A stretch of DNA of 64,000 nucleotides from Cheiracanthium punctorium (lineage: Eukaryota; Arthropoda; Arachnida; Araneae; Cheiracanthiidae), in NCBI GenBank assembly GCA_038373885.1, contig JAWZYV010013010.1, positions 186,001 through 250,000 of the forward strand, given 5' to 3'. The first letter of the stretch is position 1; every line of letters begins with the position of its first letter. A program made the position numbers and the translations under genes. The notes under the pieces were generated by a model. It did not search any database and was not told the DNA's origin. It saw only the letters and a program-made list of their open reading frames with translations. Of this stretch, positions 12,419 through 23,723 are shown in pieces.

Positions 12419-13286
12419 TAAAACTACAAAAGAAAGCATAATAATTTCCTTTTAAATATTTAAAAGAGATTGACTTTTTATTTATCAATCTCTAAAAGTA
12501 ATTTAACTTAAAATAAAACTAAAATTGACTTAATGCAAATTAATAGTAAAATATTCAAACAGAAGAAAGGCATTAAACCTATGCTTAGAAAAAATTAACT
12601 CACCAGTCATAGGTATCTTATAAAAATAGATATATTATTCTTAAATAAATAAAAAGGGTATGTATTTCTTTGTAAAAATAATCTGCAATTATGGATAAAT
12701 GTGTCATGGTTAAAATTTATTTGCTTCTGCTAGTAGTGCACACATAAAAAGAATATTTTAACTTTTTACATTTTAAGTAACATTTTTTATGTACATATAT
12801 GTAAACATATTTGGTTTTTCTAAATTATAAAACAATTATTAAGAAATACTTTAATGATGTTTGAAACATGTTTGCAATTTTTTGTTTGATGTCATATAAA
12901 AAAATGAAAAAGCACACTTGATAACTAAATACATGTTTAGCGCCAGATATCCGGTATCCGGCAAAATCGCTTATCCGTTATATCCTAATGTAGTCACACA
13001 TATAACATAACATGCATGACGTACAAATTTAGGCCTAGAGGGAGTCAAGAAATTAGTAATTATGCTAGTAATTTTTTTCTTTTGCTACACAAGATCACTT
13101 TTTGTTAAATTACCCAAATACATATTTTTCACAAATTAATGAAAGCAGGACCCTATTTTCACAAAAACAGGACTCTATTTTCACAAAAACAGGACCCTGG
13201 TAATTTCAGATTCACAAAATTATAAGTAAATTTTTCACAATTTCACAAAAACAGGACCCTGTCTGAAAAGTCTGGACAGACCCCTG
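12419..13286 (-). repeat. Right inverted arm of the hAT composite
   Basis: It is the reverse complement of 5683-6622. It has small indels and fewer of the aggaccctg-type subterminal words (three against about four). The outer tip is GTCTGGACAGACCCCTG. Confidence 0.8.
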
Positions 13287-13356
13287 TTTCTTTTATATAG
13301 CTTTATATTCACACCATATTTCTGACAAACACACACAAATTCTTTTACTTAGCTTT

Positions 13357-13635
13357 ATATTCACACTATATTTCTAACAAACAACAAACACACACAAATT
13401 CTTTTCATATATTAACATAACACATTTCATTCCCTTCCATCAATAACAGAAACAATTTCAAATTCCCAAACCTGACGAAACACGTATTCTTTATGGTTGA
13501 CAGTCACAACTACCACCGGCAGGTAACTTCACTTTGGCGGTGCATCGCTCACTGGCGTCAGATTGTTCACTAATGATTTGTAAACAAAAACATTGATTGT
13601 AAACAATGCACCGTATACGGAATATAGTCCAGAAT
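13357..13635 (+). repeat. Direct repeat, copy 2
   Basis: It is homologous to 11408-11667 and lies just outside the composite's right end. A smaller local repeat (agctttatattcacac, twice at 13300-13370) sits at its left edge. Confidence 0.8.
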
Positions 13636-14505
13636 TTGATTTTAAATTCCATTTCAGTTACTTTTGCTTTATTTTCTAAAGAAGATTTACACTTTCAGGC
13701 AATGCTTTTAATTACCAAATACACTGTCAAATATATCACACTTTCACTGAGCCTATACTATGTAGTGAAATGAAATTATTTCAAAAATTTAATTTATCTT
13801 TTGCGTCACGCTATCCAAAAGGGCAAGTAAAATTTACGTAAATGTTTACTTTGTGGCATAGCATCCAAACTAAGTGAAACGTATTTACACACAGTTTTAC
13901 AAGAAAACATTAATGCAAATGTGTCCGACATTTATCTTGGGAAAAAATTACTCGACTTGGCGGACCACCGGGATAACACATAAGTACCCAAAAAACACAT
14001 ATTTGAATGTCGTTCTAGCACTCGTATTTGACAACGCAATGAGGTTTATGAACAGGTTTAAAACATCCTTTTAAGCAATACTTACATTATCACGGCTTTT
14101 TTCACCAACAATCACGAACAAAGATCGGTGGTTGTTTAAGACACCGTTTTCTATTAAGATACGAATCCTGTTATCAATTCTCTTCCTCACCATTATTAAG
14201 CAAATGAGATATTAAAAGAAAAATCTACAAGCCCAAGAACATAAAAACACACACACAAATAACACGTTAACTCTTGTCTCATCTCACATGTCTTGTACTT
14301 AGGGCCGTGACTCCGCTGCCGGCTGGCCGGAAACGGAGTACTTCGGGCTCTGCTGCCGACCTGTGCAGATGTCGTATTTTGGTTTACTGCACAGATATGG
14401 GCGTGATTTCAAAAGATGTAAATAAGCCGGCCGTACGCTTCGTGATTGGCTCATTCGGAACTGTCTTATTTGCCTGGTCTGCCAAAATAGAAAATGAATC
14501 ACGGG
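13636..14505. other. Gene-free stretch
   Basis: No coding region is supported. From 14280 base composition becomes GC-richer (ggccgtgactccgctgccgg), which may be the flank of the following MITE. Confidence 0.4.
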
Positions 14506-14863
14506 GGGCCCGTTCGAGAATTCACCGGTTGGTTATGCACCGGTGCTACCGGTTGCGGTCATTCTTCGTTTAAGTGACGTCACGGTAGTCAACCGGTTTC
14601 GGTCATCCTCACCACATCCAATTCCAAGCCAAGAAAACAAAAATAAACATTGGCAACACTACGCTAATAACCGGAATAACCCACCTCGCTAGCAGGGTCA
14701 TTCTGGTTGCGCTCTGGTCACGTTGAGCAGACAACCGCTACATGACCGAAGCGTTTTCGAATGCGGTTAATTCCAGAGCTCCGCCCAACGCTCCGCCTTT
14801 TCGAACACTCTGGTCGTGCACCGGTGTTACCGGTGCACAACCGATGAATTCTCGAACGCGCCC
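14506..14863. mobile_element. MITE with ~45-bp inverted ends
   Basis: The left end CGTTCGAGAATTCACCGGTT (14511) pairs with the right end aaccgatgaattctcgaacg (14858). Similarity continues inward through caccggtg-taccggt. The ~355-base interior is CpG-rich compared with the surroundings and has no transposase. The target duplication and superfamily are unresolved. Confidence 0.65.
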
Positions 14864-17224
14864 GGGGTGTATTTTAAGTTTCACGCCAACAGGAAGTTCT
14901 TATATGCACTCTTTGTTGTTTGTTTACGTTTCCCTATTCGGACAGTGAGATTTACCAAATTTTTAATTAAAGATGTGTAGAAAAAGAAATGATTTTGTTT
15001 TGATTATAAAAGTTATTTATGCTGTTGTAATTTTATTCACTGTTTAAAATATTATATTTTAAAAGAATTAAAAATTGATTTAAATACTTCTATAATAGCT
15101 ATTGCTTAAACTGCAAGTGTATTAACCAAATTGTTGCATTGATCATCTTATTTATTTTTAATTATTATTATCTATTTTTAATATGCATCGTTCAAATACT
15201 AAACATTTATTACCCGTTACCTTGCCAACTTTTTATTAAGTAAAATCCTGTTTTTAACGAAAATTTATATATATCGATATTTCATTATGTAAACGTCATA
15301 ATTAATTATGTTAGCTGAGAAATCTTAAGTTTTGATATGAATTGTGCAGTGGATGTAACAAACATACTGTTTGGCTTACTTTTTGAATACTCTTATTGAA
15401 CTTTTAACTAGCGGTCAAAATTGTCTTTTTATTTAGTTAATCTTTCCCTTCATTTATAGTTAGTATGTGTTAGCATAATTGTTATTTTTTAATATAATCA
15501 ATTTTAATTTTACATTTAGTTATGCCAAATGTAAATATACTGCATAAGTTTATATATTGTTCTCTTTCTTTTATGGATTAGTTTTTGACAGTTTAAACCA
15601 GTTTTTGATGCTTGTCATGTCAAAAACACATCCCAAGCTTGTTGCATATATGTGTCAGGGTTAGAAATTAAGATATTAAAGTGAGGTGCCAATGGGACCC
15701 AACTATTTTATCTAAGTTGCCAAAATGATCTACTTGGGCGTAATTTTAAAATTATGTAGTGTAGTCATTCAAATATCAAATCATAATAGCCAAGTACGAA
15801 TACTAATTAAAGTTTGTTTACTAAATATATACATGTGAAAGTAGGAAAGTAAATATGTAGAATGTTAAATGCTGGAAAATGCTGCTAACGAATTAATAAT
15901 AATAAAATTACTGCAATATTTAAAAAAAAAATTGGAGCTGCAAAATACTGTTCTTTTATAAAATTCTGCATCCTATGCAGGCTCTCTGTGCAATCCATAC
16001 GTGCAAGGTCATGTGTCATGCGCCATCGCCAAACTAAAAATGCACTGAGCTCTAGCCTTAAAGGGGGGGGGGAAAGGAAACAAGCAAACAAAAGAAACCC
16101 AGGGAAAAAAATAATTTTACTGAGAAAAAAAACAAATGTAACATTTCATTATACTTATGGCAAAAACAGAGCCTGACTATCACATGGGTAAGCAAGGCAC
16201 TAGCCTGGGGTCTCAAAATCAGATAAATTGCCCTATATAAATGAGATTTCTGATAATAATGACTTATTCCATGTAATTCTGAATAGGTAATATGGTTTGA
16301 AGGGTGATTGGTGATAAACCTTTCGTAAAATTCTGAATGTGTCAAGTATGTTATAGCGATTGCCGTTGATCAGTATGCTTTGCTAAGAATTTTTTTTTTT
16401 AAGTTAGGCGTAAAAAATGACGACCAGGTATTATTTCATGGTCGTCAAACTTAAATTTCTGGGTGAAAAATACGACTAACGACCGCTTATTTCTAACCCT
16501 GATATGTGTTTATTTGTATATTAAGCGTGTTCATTAGAGCGGAGGGTCATTCCATTTTAATGTCAACCTTCAGACCAAATTTGGTGTAATTTGCTGTCAA
16601 CCCTATTTTTTCAGGTATCTCGTTTTTTCCTTGATCCCATCATGGTAGAATCCACAGATAGGGCCGTCACGAATGTGTTAGACGCCTTTGTGCAAACACT
16701 GATTTAGTGCCCCTATATAAAAAAAAAATTCACCTTCAAAACAAAACTATCATTTTACTATTCCATGTACTTATTGTTGGAAAATATCATAATAAAATCG
16801 AGTCTCAGGAGGTTGCCCCCCCCCCTATAAATATTGAAAAAAAATTATGATTTTACAACACCATATTAGTATTCAGAAGAGAATATACGGCATTGCTCTG
16901 GACTGTAGTGTTGCCCGATGGATACCCGGCACTGCCGAAAACTCACCCATGTGCCTGTAAAGTCAATAGAACCAAAAACACTGAGGTAGGTATCTACAGT
17001 TACCATGGTTGCAGAGATCAGATTTGCTTCCATCTAGACTAGTCTTTTGCAGAGTTCTAGTGATATGGAATTCATTAAGTTCAAGCACAGACTTGGGAGG
17101 TATCCTTCAAGGAGTTGCCTGTTCTTCACACCCCCCCCCCTCTAGAAAAAAAGGATGAAAGAAGGGAGAGGGGAGAATAAAGTGTATTTTTTTTAGAACA
17201 CTGCCATAATGTTTAACGAGTGAA
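14864..17224. other. Long AT-rich stretch, no gene recognised
   Basis: The only reading frames are short and unlike known proteins. G or C runs at 16067-16074, 16817-16826 and 17131-17140 resemble the C-rich interiors of MITEs elsewhere here, but I found no paired ends. Confidence 0.4.
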
Positions 17225-17957
17225 CAGGGTGGCGACAGATCATAGAAAAATCAAGGTACTTTATCCATCGGGAAAAATCATGGAAGCATCAGGGAATTTT
17301 GTAAAAATATCCAAAAATCAGGGAACTTTCGTTTTCACCTAGTGGACAAGATCATTTTTAGTTGTGGATCAGCATCTAACTCACAAGTCATAGTGTCGTT
17401 CTGGATCATACAATACTCAAGTGATGCAGACACATTACGAATCCAAGACTCCATTGGTGTAGGCACTATATGAGTCCAAAACCGCAGGTATTCGGACTTG
17501 TACTAAGATACGGATCATATGAGAAACAAGACAGAGGCCTAACTTACTATGGGCAAGAGGAAGCAATTGCCCCCCTTAAAATTCAAGAAAATTCAGATAT
17601 AACCCATTTGAAAATGGTATTTTCTACAATAGGAAAGATTTGCCCCCCCCCATGTTAAATGCCAGCTTTTATATGTGAATCAATCAGATATTTGAATGCG
17701 AATATGAAACACTCTTTTTGGGTCAAAACTTCTGCATCTGGGCAATCCAGTAACAAATTATATTGAAAAGTAACGATTCGTTACCCCTAGTGGTCAATTG
17801 CGATTGCCCTTTACACCAAGAGGGTGGAATTTTGTAGTCATTGTGACCTCTGTCCCCTTATTCCACTCTGGAGTTTTCTACAGTCATAGTAATTTTGATC
17901 ATTGTCAGGTATACGACGATCAGGGAATTTTGTTTCTTAATTTCTGTAGCCACCCTG
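17225..17957 (+). mobile_element. CAGGGTGG-ended element, 5-bp duplication (copy 1)
   Basis: It starts CAGGGTGGCGACAGA and ends TTTCTGTAGCCACCCTG. GTGAA flanks both sides (17220-17224 and 17958-17962). Internal words (aaatcagggaa, cggatcata, tattcggac) are shared with the second copy at 62189-63118. It is 733 bases with no transposase. The ends look hAT-like, but the duplication is 5 bases, not 8. Confidence 0.75.
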
Positions 17958-17962
17958 GTGAA

Positions 17963-18358
17963 TGCGCTGTACAACTAGTAGAAAGGTCACTTTGGTATAA
18001 CGTTTCCGATTTACACAGAGACACCAGGACATTGAATCAAAAGTAATGAGAAATCCTTAAATCTAAATAAAAAGCATGAAAATATTTTAATTTTATATGT
18101 GAACTGTTTGTTTTTCTAAATAAAGTAATATAATTCAAAGAAAACTACAAACGACAAGTTTTATCATAGTTAATAATATTATTTGGAAGCATTGATTTTA
18201 TTGAAGCTTCTTTTGATTATCCAGATTTACATAAGGTAGGTTTGAAATTCAAGGAACCCTTTTCAGCGTACAAGATAATGGCTGATGGTTAATTTAATTT
18301 CAAGAACTTTAGATGTTTTAATAAAAAGTCAAGCATTTCAAAGGGCTGATTAATTTTT
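17963..18358. other. Gene-free AT-rich stretch
   Basis: No repeat ends or coding region are recognised. Confidence 0.4.
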
Positions 18359-18690
18359 ATGACTTTCACATTGACAACTCAAATGGAAAGTGCAGTATCT
18401 CTTATTGCTACAATATGGGAAAATGGAACAAAAAGGGTAAAAAGAACATGGCTTATGTATTTTATCAAATTAAATTCTGAGTTTTGTTTTGAATGTAAAA
18501 TATTTGGAAGAGAAAAAAAACACTTTTCTACTGCAGAATTTAAAAATTTGCTCACTGTTCAAAATGTTTTCAAAGGCATGACAATGCATTCATAAAATGT
18601 TTAAAAGCATGGTACAAAATAAAAATATGTATGTTTAAAAACTATGGCTCTATCAATAAAAACAAAATAAAATTTGTTTAATGTTGAGGA
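18359..18690 (+). pseudogene. Zinc-finger scrap of a hAT transposase
   Basis: The frame at 18359-18595 gives a segment with RTWLMYFIKLNSEFCFECKIF, the shape of the TTF-type zinc finger at the start of ZMYM1/DUF4371-like hAT transposases (W..Y....N..FCF.C..F). After 18570 the sequence continues in another frame as HDNAFIKCLKAWYK, matching the His half of the same finger, so one small frameshift separates the halves. No catalytic domain follows. It is unrelated to a nearby host gene as far as can be seen. Confidence 0.55.
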
Positions 18691-19253
18691 AAAAATGTTG
18701 TAGGTCAATTGTTGAATTAGATCTTTCTAAAATGATAAAACAATTTGCATAAAGAAAACCACAAAAGTCACATTATAATGTCTAAAATTCTTTAAAAAAA
18801 ACGAATATCCTTAAAAGAGTACTAAAATTTTGCCTGCATATCTAAAATTTGTTAATATGTCAGAAAAATATATTCACAGTAAAAATATTTCATCATAAGA
18901 GTAAAAAACTTAGAATTACAACAACAAATTTAATTATTTGATAATTATGGCTGGTATTGCTTGGAATGAATAAGCTGGTTTAGTAGACAGATTTTTTTTA
19001 AAGGAACCACTAGTATTATTTGTGCCTGCTCATCATTTGTCCTAGCAATTTGTTTAGATACTATCTAAACAGGGACCCTACTAGGAAAAGGAGAAAGGGC
19101 TTTCTGAGCTCTTCATCTGCTCATAATAGTGATAATAGTTTCAAAAGCATGGAGCTCAAAAGAAGTATGAGACTATTATTATACACATTATCCATTTTTT
19201 ATGAAAAACAACATTTTATATAAGAAACCAATATAGGAAAATTGACTTGCACT
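18691..19253. other. Gene-free AT-rich stretch
   Basis: Nothing recognisable. Confidence 0.4.
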
Positions 19254-19392
19254 CGGGCGTAGCCAGGGGGAAGGGGGATATCGGGATATATCCCCCCCTG
19301 AAATTTTTGGATTAGTGATGAAATTCCGTCTATTTATACACATATAAGTTCATATCCCCCCCCCCCGAAAAATTTTCCTGGCTACGTGCCTG
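19254..19392. mobile_element. hAT MITE, CGGGCGTAGCCAGG ends
   Basis: The left end CGGGCGTAGCCAGG and the right end CCTGGCTACGTGCCTG are inverted copies. CTTGCACT (19246-19253) and CTTGCACA (19393-19400) form an 8-bp target duplication with one mismatch. The 139-base body has C-rich blocks and resembles the MITE at 39114. Confidence 0.8.
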
Positions 19393-19538
19393 CTTGCACA
19401 TGAAAACTTTTTTTTGCAAAATTGTACCATGGATGGCACTTGAGGGATTGCAGATTTCCATTGAGTAACTGATGTAATGAAAAGCATTAAATGTGTTTGC
19501 TACCACTGACACGAGGGACACAATTTTCTCTATGCTTT

Positions 19539-19690
19539 CTCACCAAATGCTGAAAAAGTGCAATCCGTACAGGCGGCTGTGTCAAAAATATTCTATAGCT
19601 CTATGGCATGCGATGGGCACTTTGATTAACTGCCATGTTATTGGTGGTTCAATCAATCAATGGCAACAGCTGCACTTTTTCAGCATAGGG
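19539..19690. repeat. Small inverted repeat, atgctgaaaaagtgca arms
   Basis: atgctgaaaaagtgca near 19547 and its reverse complement tgcactttttcagcat near 19670 face each other across ~105 bases. It may be a very short MITE. No target duplication is evident. Confidence 0.5.
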
Positions 19691-19840
19691 CAGCAGTCTA
19701 TCTAGTTTTTTTTCTATACCGATGTATGTGGGTGAGTCGGAAAATGTTTCCCCTGGCGACTGAGGATAGGTGTGTTTGAAAGTCAAACAATATAATGAGA
19801 CATGAAAGATATGACACAACTATATTTGCCAACATAAGTA

Positions 19841-20246
19841 ACTAGCCTCCTTCGGCGATCAGTTTTGGCCATCGATGGCGGCTTCGCAGCCAAAATGTGC
19901 AACCTAGAGCACACAGGCCGCTATGCTACTGGCTTGTGCAACCTATGGCTTACTGGCCTCTTCGTGACCGAAATTTGCAACCTACGGGCCGTCTGCCTTC
20001 GTCAACCAGCTGGTCTGACCGCTTCACGTACGGGCTGCATTCACACATTTTGGTGAGTGGCTGCATCCGGCAACCAGCTGGTCTACCGATGGCCTCTTCG
20101 CAACCAAATAATGCAACCTACAGCCTTCCCCACCTTCAGCGACCACCTGGTCCGCCAACAGGCCACTTTGGAAAAGAAATGTGCCACCTACCAACCACTC
20201 GCCTTCGGCAACCAGCTGAACAAATGCTCTATAGTTTGTCTATAAT
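19841..20246 (+). repeat. GCAACC-rich tandem-type repeat, copy A
   Basis: It starts ctagcctccttcggcgatca and ends atagtttgtct. The body is built of imperfect ~60-70-base units with tgcaacctacgg, ggcctcttcgcaacc and accagctggtc. The same block occurs as copy B at 21031-21721. The 187-codon frame over it is a composition artefact. Confidence 0.75.
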
Positions 20247-21030
20247 TATATACATTTTGTTAGTTGGAATAATCCATAGCTTTTCCATGAGAGCTGCGAC
20301 AGGCCAAAATCTTGCCCACATTGCGTGTCGCCTCTTGATTGACCTGGCAGTTCGTCAAATATTTTACTCCTCCTCTCTACTTCTGCTTGACTTGGGAGAA
20401 GAGAAAAAATCTGCATCTCACATGCAGTTGTGCAAACACGCGCCACACACGCAATTATGATACGCTTTTAATATATAGTACTTTAGTGCGTATTTAAAAT
20501 CTGAAAGTGTTTCAGATTTTAAATATGCACTGATTTTATTTATCTGAAAGTGATTCAGAGCCCGTTAAGCTCAAGCTCCTTCAACAAATATTTATAAGCC
20601 CTTCGCCCCCCCCCCAAAAAAATCATCATACAATAAAAATATTGTATTTCACTCAATGTACACACAAACGTTAAAGAAATAAAACTTTCTTTTTAGTTTT
20701 AGAAGTTTTTTTCAGCCTAGTTCGATCTGTATTTGGGATGCAGTACTCCAAGAGATGGGCTATGATGGGTCAAAAAGTAGATATTGTGCATTCGATGCCA
20801 CGAATCACCCAAGACAAGTCCATAGAAATCACATAGTACATTTCGATACTAGAATGTTATACAATAAGTGTAGCCATACCAATTCTTGATAGCTTTTTGT
20901 TAAATTTAATTCTAGATTTACGGGGCTATACAAAAAGTCTTCTAACCTACTGGCCAATTTACCATCTATAACCAGGGGTGTAGTGGGACTGGAACTGTCT
21001 TCCGTTACTCATATGAGATTATTATTATTA
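20247..21030. other. Gene-free stretch between the two GCAACC repeats
   Basis: It contains a short palindromic motif (aaatctgaaagtgtttcagattt near 20500) and a C run at 20607. (ATT)n at 21020-21030 abuts copy B. Confidence 0.45.
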
Positions 21031-21721
21031 CTAGCTGCCTTCGGCGACCACTTTTGGCCGTCGATGGCCACTTCGCGACTGGCTTGTGCAACCTACGGAA
21101 CTCGGGCCTCTTCGCAACCAAAATTTGCAACTTGCGGGCTTGTTTTGTTTTGCCAGGAGAGGACAGCTTGCATCACTGAATGTGTCACTTAGAGCTACAT
21201 ATACGTCCTTCCCGGAATTTCCCGCCACAAATCGGAACCTCATCAGAAGGTGGGGGATTTCTGAATATTGGCACCTCTCGGAAACTGCTGGCAATCACCG
21301 AGAGGACTTTCGGAACCACGGATTTCACGTGCATGTACACCACATGTACACGGTGGTCTTTAGTGGTACGCTGGTATCGAACCCGCAACCTTCCGGTTAC
21401 GAGTCCAATGTCTTAACCACTGGGCTACCACGGCCCCCAACCTGCGGGTTGTCCGCCTTCAACAACCAGCTAGTTTGACCGCTTCACGTCCAGCCTATGC
21501 AGCATATGGGCTGCTTTTACACATTTTGGTGAACGGCCGCATCCAGCAATCAGCTGGTCTGCCGACGGCCTCTTCGCAACCAAAAAGGGCAACCTATGGG
21601 CTACCCACCTTCGGCGATCACCTGGTCCAGCAACGGGCTGCTCCGAAAAAAAAAATTGCTACCTACAGCCTGCTCACCTTCACCGACCAGCTGAATGAAA
21701 GCTCAATAGTTTGTCCGTAAT
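21031..21721 (+). repeat. GCAACC-rich repeat, copy B (split by a SINE)
   Basis: It is homologous to 19841-20246 on both sides of an insertion at 21139-21438. An ATTATTATTA microsatellite abuts its left edge. On the minus strand this would be a (TAA)n tail, so the unit may be a retroposed sequence read leftward (inference). Confidence 0.75.
21139..21438 (-). mobile_element. tRNA-derived SINE, full length
   Basis: Read on the minus strand from 21438, the first ~85 bases look like a tRNA. Box A is TAGCCCAGTGG (21427-21417) and box B is GGTTCGATACC (21383-21373), both good matches to the RNA polymerase III internal promoter. The other end (21139) gives an A-rich tail, caaaacaaaacaag. AACTTGCGGG (21129-21138) and AACCTGCGGG (21439-21448) are a 10-base target duplication with one mismatch. 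It inserted into copy B of the GCAACC repeat, so it is younger than that copy. Confidence 0.85.
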
Positions 21722-21924
21722 CGTAAATTTTTTGAAATTCAATATGCCCACTCGCACGGGCCGTGTGCAACGACCGCACCTGATACTTGACCCCTTCAAC
21801 ATGTCTGTGTTCTAACTGTCATTTATCGCTAATACCTATGCAACTACTAAAACCGGAGTCCCGTCATCAATATAATAACCTGTCTTCCTGCCGCAATGCG
21901 AACACAGAAGAGAAGAAGGGGGAT

Positions 21925-22260
21925 GTTAACTGTGTCAGTCTAACAACTACATGTCTATGATTTTATTTTTTCAAAATTGGAGTCATGTTTCAACAACTCA
22001 ACTCTGAACTCTAGAAATTCTAAGTTCAGAATAACACGACTCCAATTTTTAAAAGATAAAATCATAGACACAGGGGTGTAGCCAGAGGGGGGCGGAACCC
22101 CCCCCTGCAATGGGACCCTTTACTTAGCTTACAGTTTGATACCAAGTTTAGAATTCAACTTTAGCTTGCAATTTGATGTCCAGCCCCCCTTCCCTGAAAT
22201 TAAATCCTGGCTATGCTACTTCATAGATGTGTAGTCGTTAGTCTGACTGACACAGTTAAC
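21925..22260. repeat. Foldback element holding a MITE in its right arm
   Basis: The left arm (GTTAACTGTGTCAGTC, then tctatgattttat and aattggagtc) is repeated inverted on the right as gactccaattttt, ataaaatcatagaca, a MITE, then catagatg and gactgacacagttaac. Removing the MITE restores a continuous ~70-base arm. Confidence 0.8.
22071..22221. mobile_element. hAT MITE inside the foldback arm
   Basis: The left end is CAGGGGTGTAGCCAG and the right end is CCTGGCTATGCTACTT. The flanks CATAGACA (22063-22070) and CATAGATG (22222-22229) give an 8-base duplication with two mismatches. The interior resembles 47-176. Confidence 0.75.
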
Positions 22261-22792
22261 AGAGGCACAAAGTCTACCTTACTGGTTGGCAATTTTTTAA
22301 AGCGAATTTTCGTGGGCCAGCATTGCTGGACAGCTTGCCGGCTAGTAATTATAGATTTACGACAAAAACAAAATAACCAACAACATAAATACACCAAATT
22401 AACCTAAGTAAAAGCTATAATCCAACGCAACTTTTAAAGAAGCTTAAACGAATTCAGAATTAAACAGATGCTTGTCTCACAACAATCAAAATAAAAGTTA
22501 CGATCCAACAACGTTGAAATCAAAATCCATCTGGTTAAACAAATTCAAAATTAAATAAACGTTCATGACAATGTCCCATAACAATCGAAATAAAATTGAT
22601 CTTAATGATCCAACAAGGTTGAAATCAAAATCCATCCAGTTAACCAAATTCAAAATAAATGCGTACAACAAAAGCAAACTAAACAATTTAAAAATACTCC
22701 GGTGAGAGCAATGAAAAAAAAAAAGAAACGCGACTTCCAAAAACAATAATAATATACTTAGTTAAAATTTGAACACGGAAATACCTTAGTAA
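22261..22792. other. Gene-free stretch with a small tandem motif
   Basis: The word gttgaaatcaaaatccatc occurs twice (about 22513 and 22618) with similar neighbours, a ~105-base imperfect repeat. No gene is seen. Confidence 0.45.
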
Positions 22793-22978
22793 TTAGTTGA
22801 AAACATTAAAAAGCCTAAAATCTCCGTAAAATAATTAAAATACGCACCATGAGCGCTTTTGACAGCCTAGCCCGCTGTCATCATCAGAACTGAGCTGCTT
22901 GGCTCGTTCACCGCTTCTTCTTCACCAAGGCCTGCCATGACTGCTCGATCTGCAGTCGTGGCAGGCCTTGGTTACTCC

Positions 22979-23260
22979 TCAATTTTAATTGGCAATTACT
23001 CCTCAAAAACTACATATAACTACAAAATATCAATCTTACGTTCACACGTCAATAGAGCCCTAGAAATATGCTCCAACCAACAATTACTAAAGGAAGAAAT
23101 ACAATTCATAAAGCAACTTGCACGCGAAGCTAATTATCCCAGCAATATCATCCCCCACCTAATCAGAAATAGAAGAAAGAAACTTACATCATCAACGACG
23201 CACAAAAAGAAAAATCCACATTTACTCATCCGATTCCCTACTGTTGCAGTCTCGCTGTAA
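22979..23260 (+). pseudogene. Penelope-like reverse transcriptase, C-terminal remnant
   Basis: The frame contains KISILRSHVNRALEICSNQQ followed by EEIQFIKQLAREANYP. This is the region after the catalytic palm in Penelope-like reverse transcriptases, where the pattern (HRA..IC...) then (I...L...YP) is usual. The palm with its YADD motif is not present. Toward the end the reading shifts. The expected continuation IPYCCSLAVKISNRARKM is in the frame of the downstream endonuclease, so a one-base indel lies in the A-rich stretch around 23205-23220. It is non-functional as it stands. Confidence 0.75.
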
Positions 23261-23703
23261 AAATATCCAACCGGGCACGTAAAATGAACCTTCGTATCCC
23301 AATTAAACTCAATAGCAATATATTTAAAAGAATCCGGTCAGATAAAGACAAGATTAACCCTCTAGAAACCGCAGGTATTTATAAAATAAATTTCACTTAT
23401 AGAGATTCCAACCTTCCCGGATACTACATTGGTGTTACAGAAAGAAAAATTAAAGATAGAATTAAAGAACACATAAACGACATGAAATACAATAGACAAA
23501 GTACCGCTCTATCCCGCCTAGCCTTAAAGGAAAATATAAATATAGATTTCGTAAATGTCAAGAAAATAGCTAATTACAATAACCACAATTATGGCTTAAG
23601 ACGGGAAGCGTTGGAAATAATGACACAAGAGGGAACTGTCAACGACATGGCGCATGCGCAGATCGAGCAGTCGTGGCAGGCCTTGGTGAAGAAGAAGCGG
23701 TGA
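23229..23703 (+). pseudogene. GIY-YIG endonuclease domain of the Penelope-like element
   Basis: Counting from the methionine at 23284, GIY is at 31-33, YIG at 48-50, R59 and H63 form R-x3-H, and E108 lies in RREALEI. All the usual GIY-YIG active-site positions are therefore filled. No CxxC zinc-binding pair is seen before YIG, unlike many Penelope/Poseidon-type elements. The frame extends upstream without a start as PYCCSLAVKISNRARK, showing it was the end of a longer reverse transcriptase-endonuclease protein. The domain nicks the DNA target for reverse transcription. The last residues (IEQSWQALVKKKR) are encoded inside the right terminal repeat. The domain looks intact, but the parent protein is not. 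Confidence 0.85.
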
Positions 23704-23723
23704 ACGAGCCAAGCAGCTCAGTT

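Larger units (their letters stand above)
5683..13286 (-). mobile_element. hAT-like composite element with long inverted arms
   Basis: The left end CAGGGGTCTATCCAGACTTT at 5683 and the right end GTCTGGACAGACCCCTG at 13286 are inverted copies, typical of hAT termini starting CAGGG. Similarity runs ~0.9 kb inward on both sides. A hAT transposase pseudogene sits inside on the minus strand. The flanks (tcacgtgt left, tttctttt right) do not form an 8-bp duplication. Either it is one element with an eroded or rearranged target site, or two oppositely oriented copies brought together. A second element, a minisatellite and half of a direct repeat also lie inside. Confidence 0.6.

Noticed and set aside
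19897..20460. 187-codon open frame on the plus strand
   Set aside because: It lies over the GCAACC-rich repeat and has no recognisable domain. Its length reflects stop-poor repeat composition.
21350..21438. tRNA gene on the minus strand (box A, box B, CGT-like anticodon)
   Set aside because: The similarity is the head of a 300-base SINE with an A-rich tail and target duplication. There is no proof of a closed acceptor stem, so it is not called as a functional tRNA.
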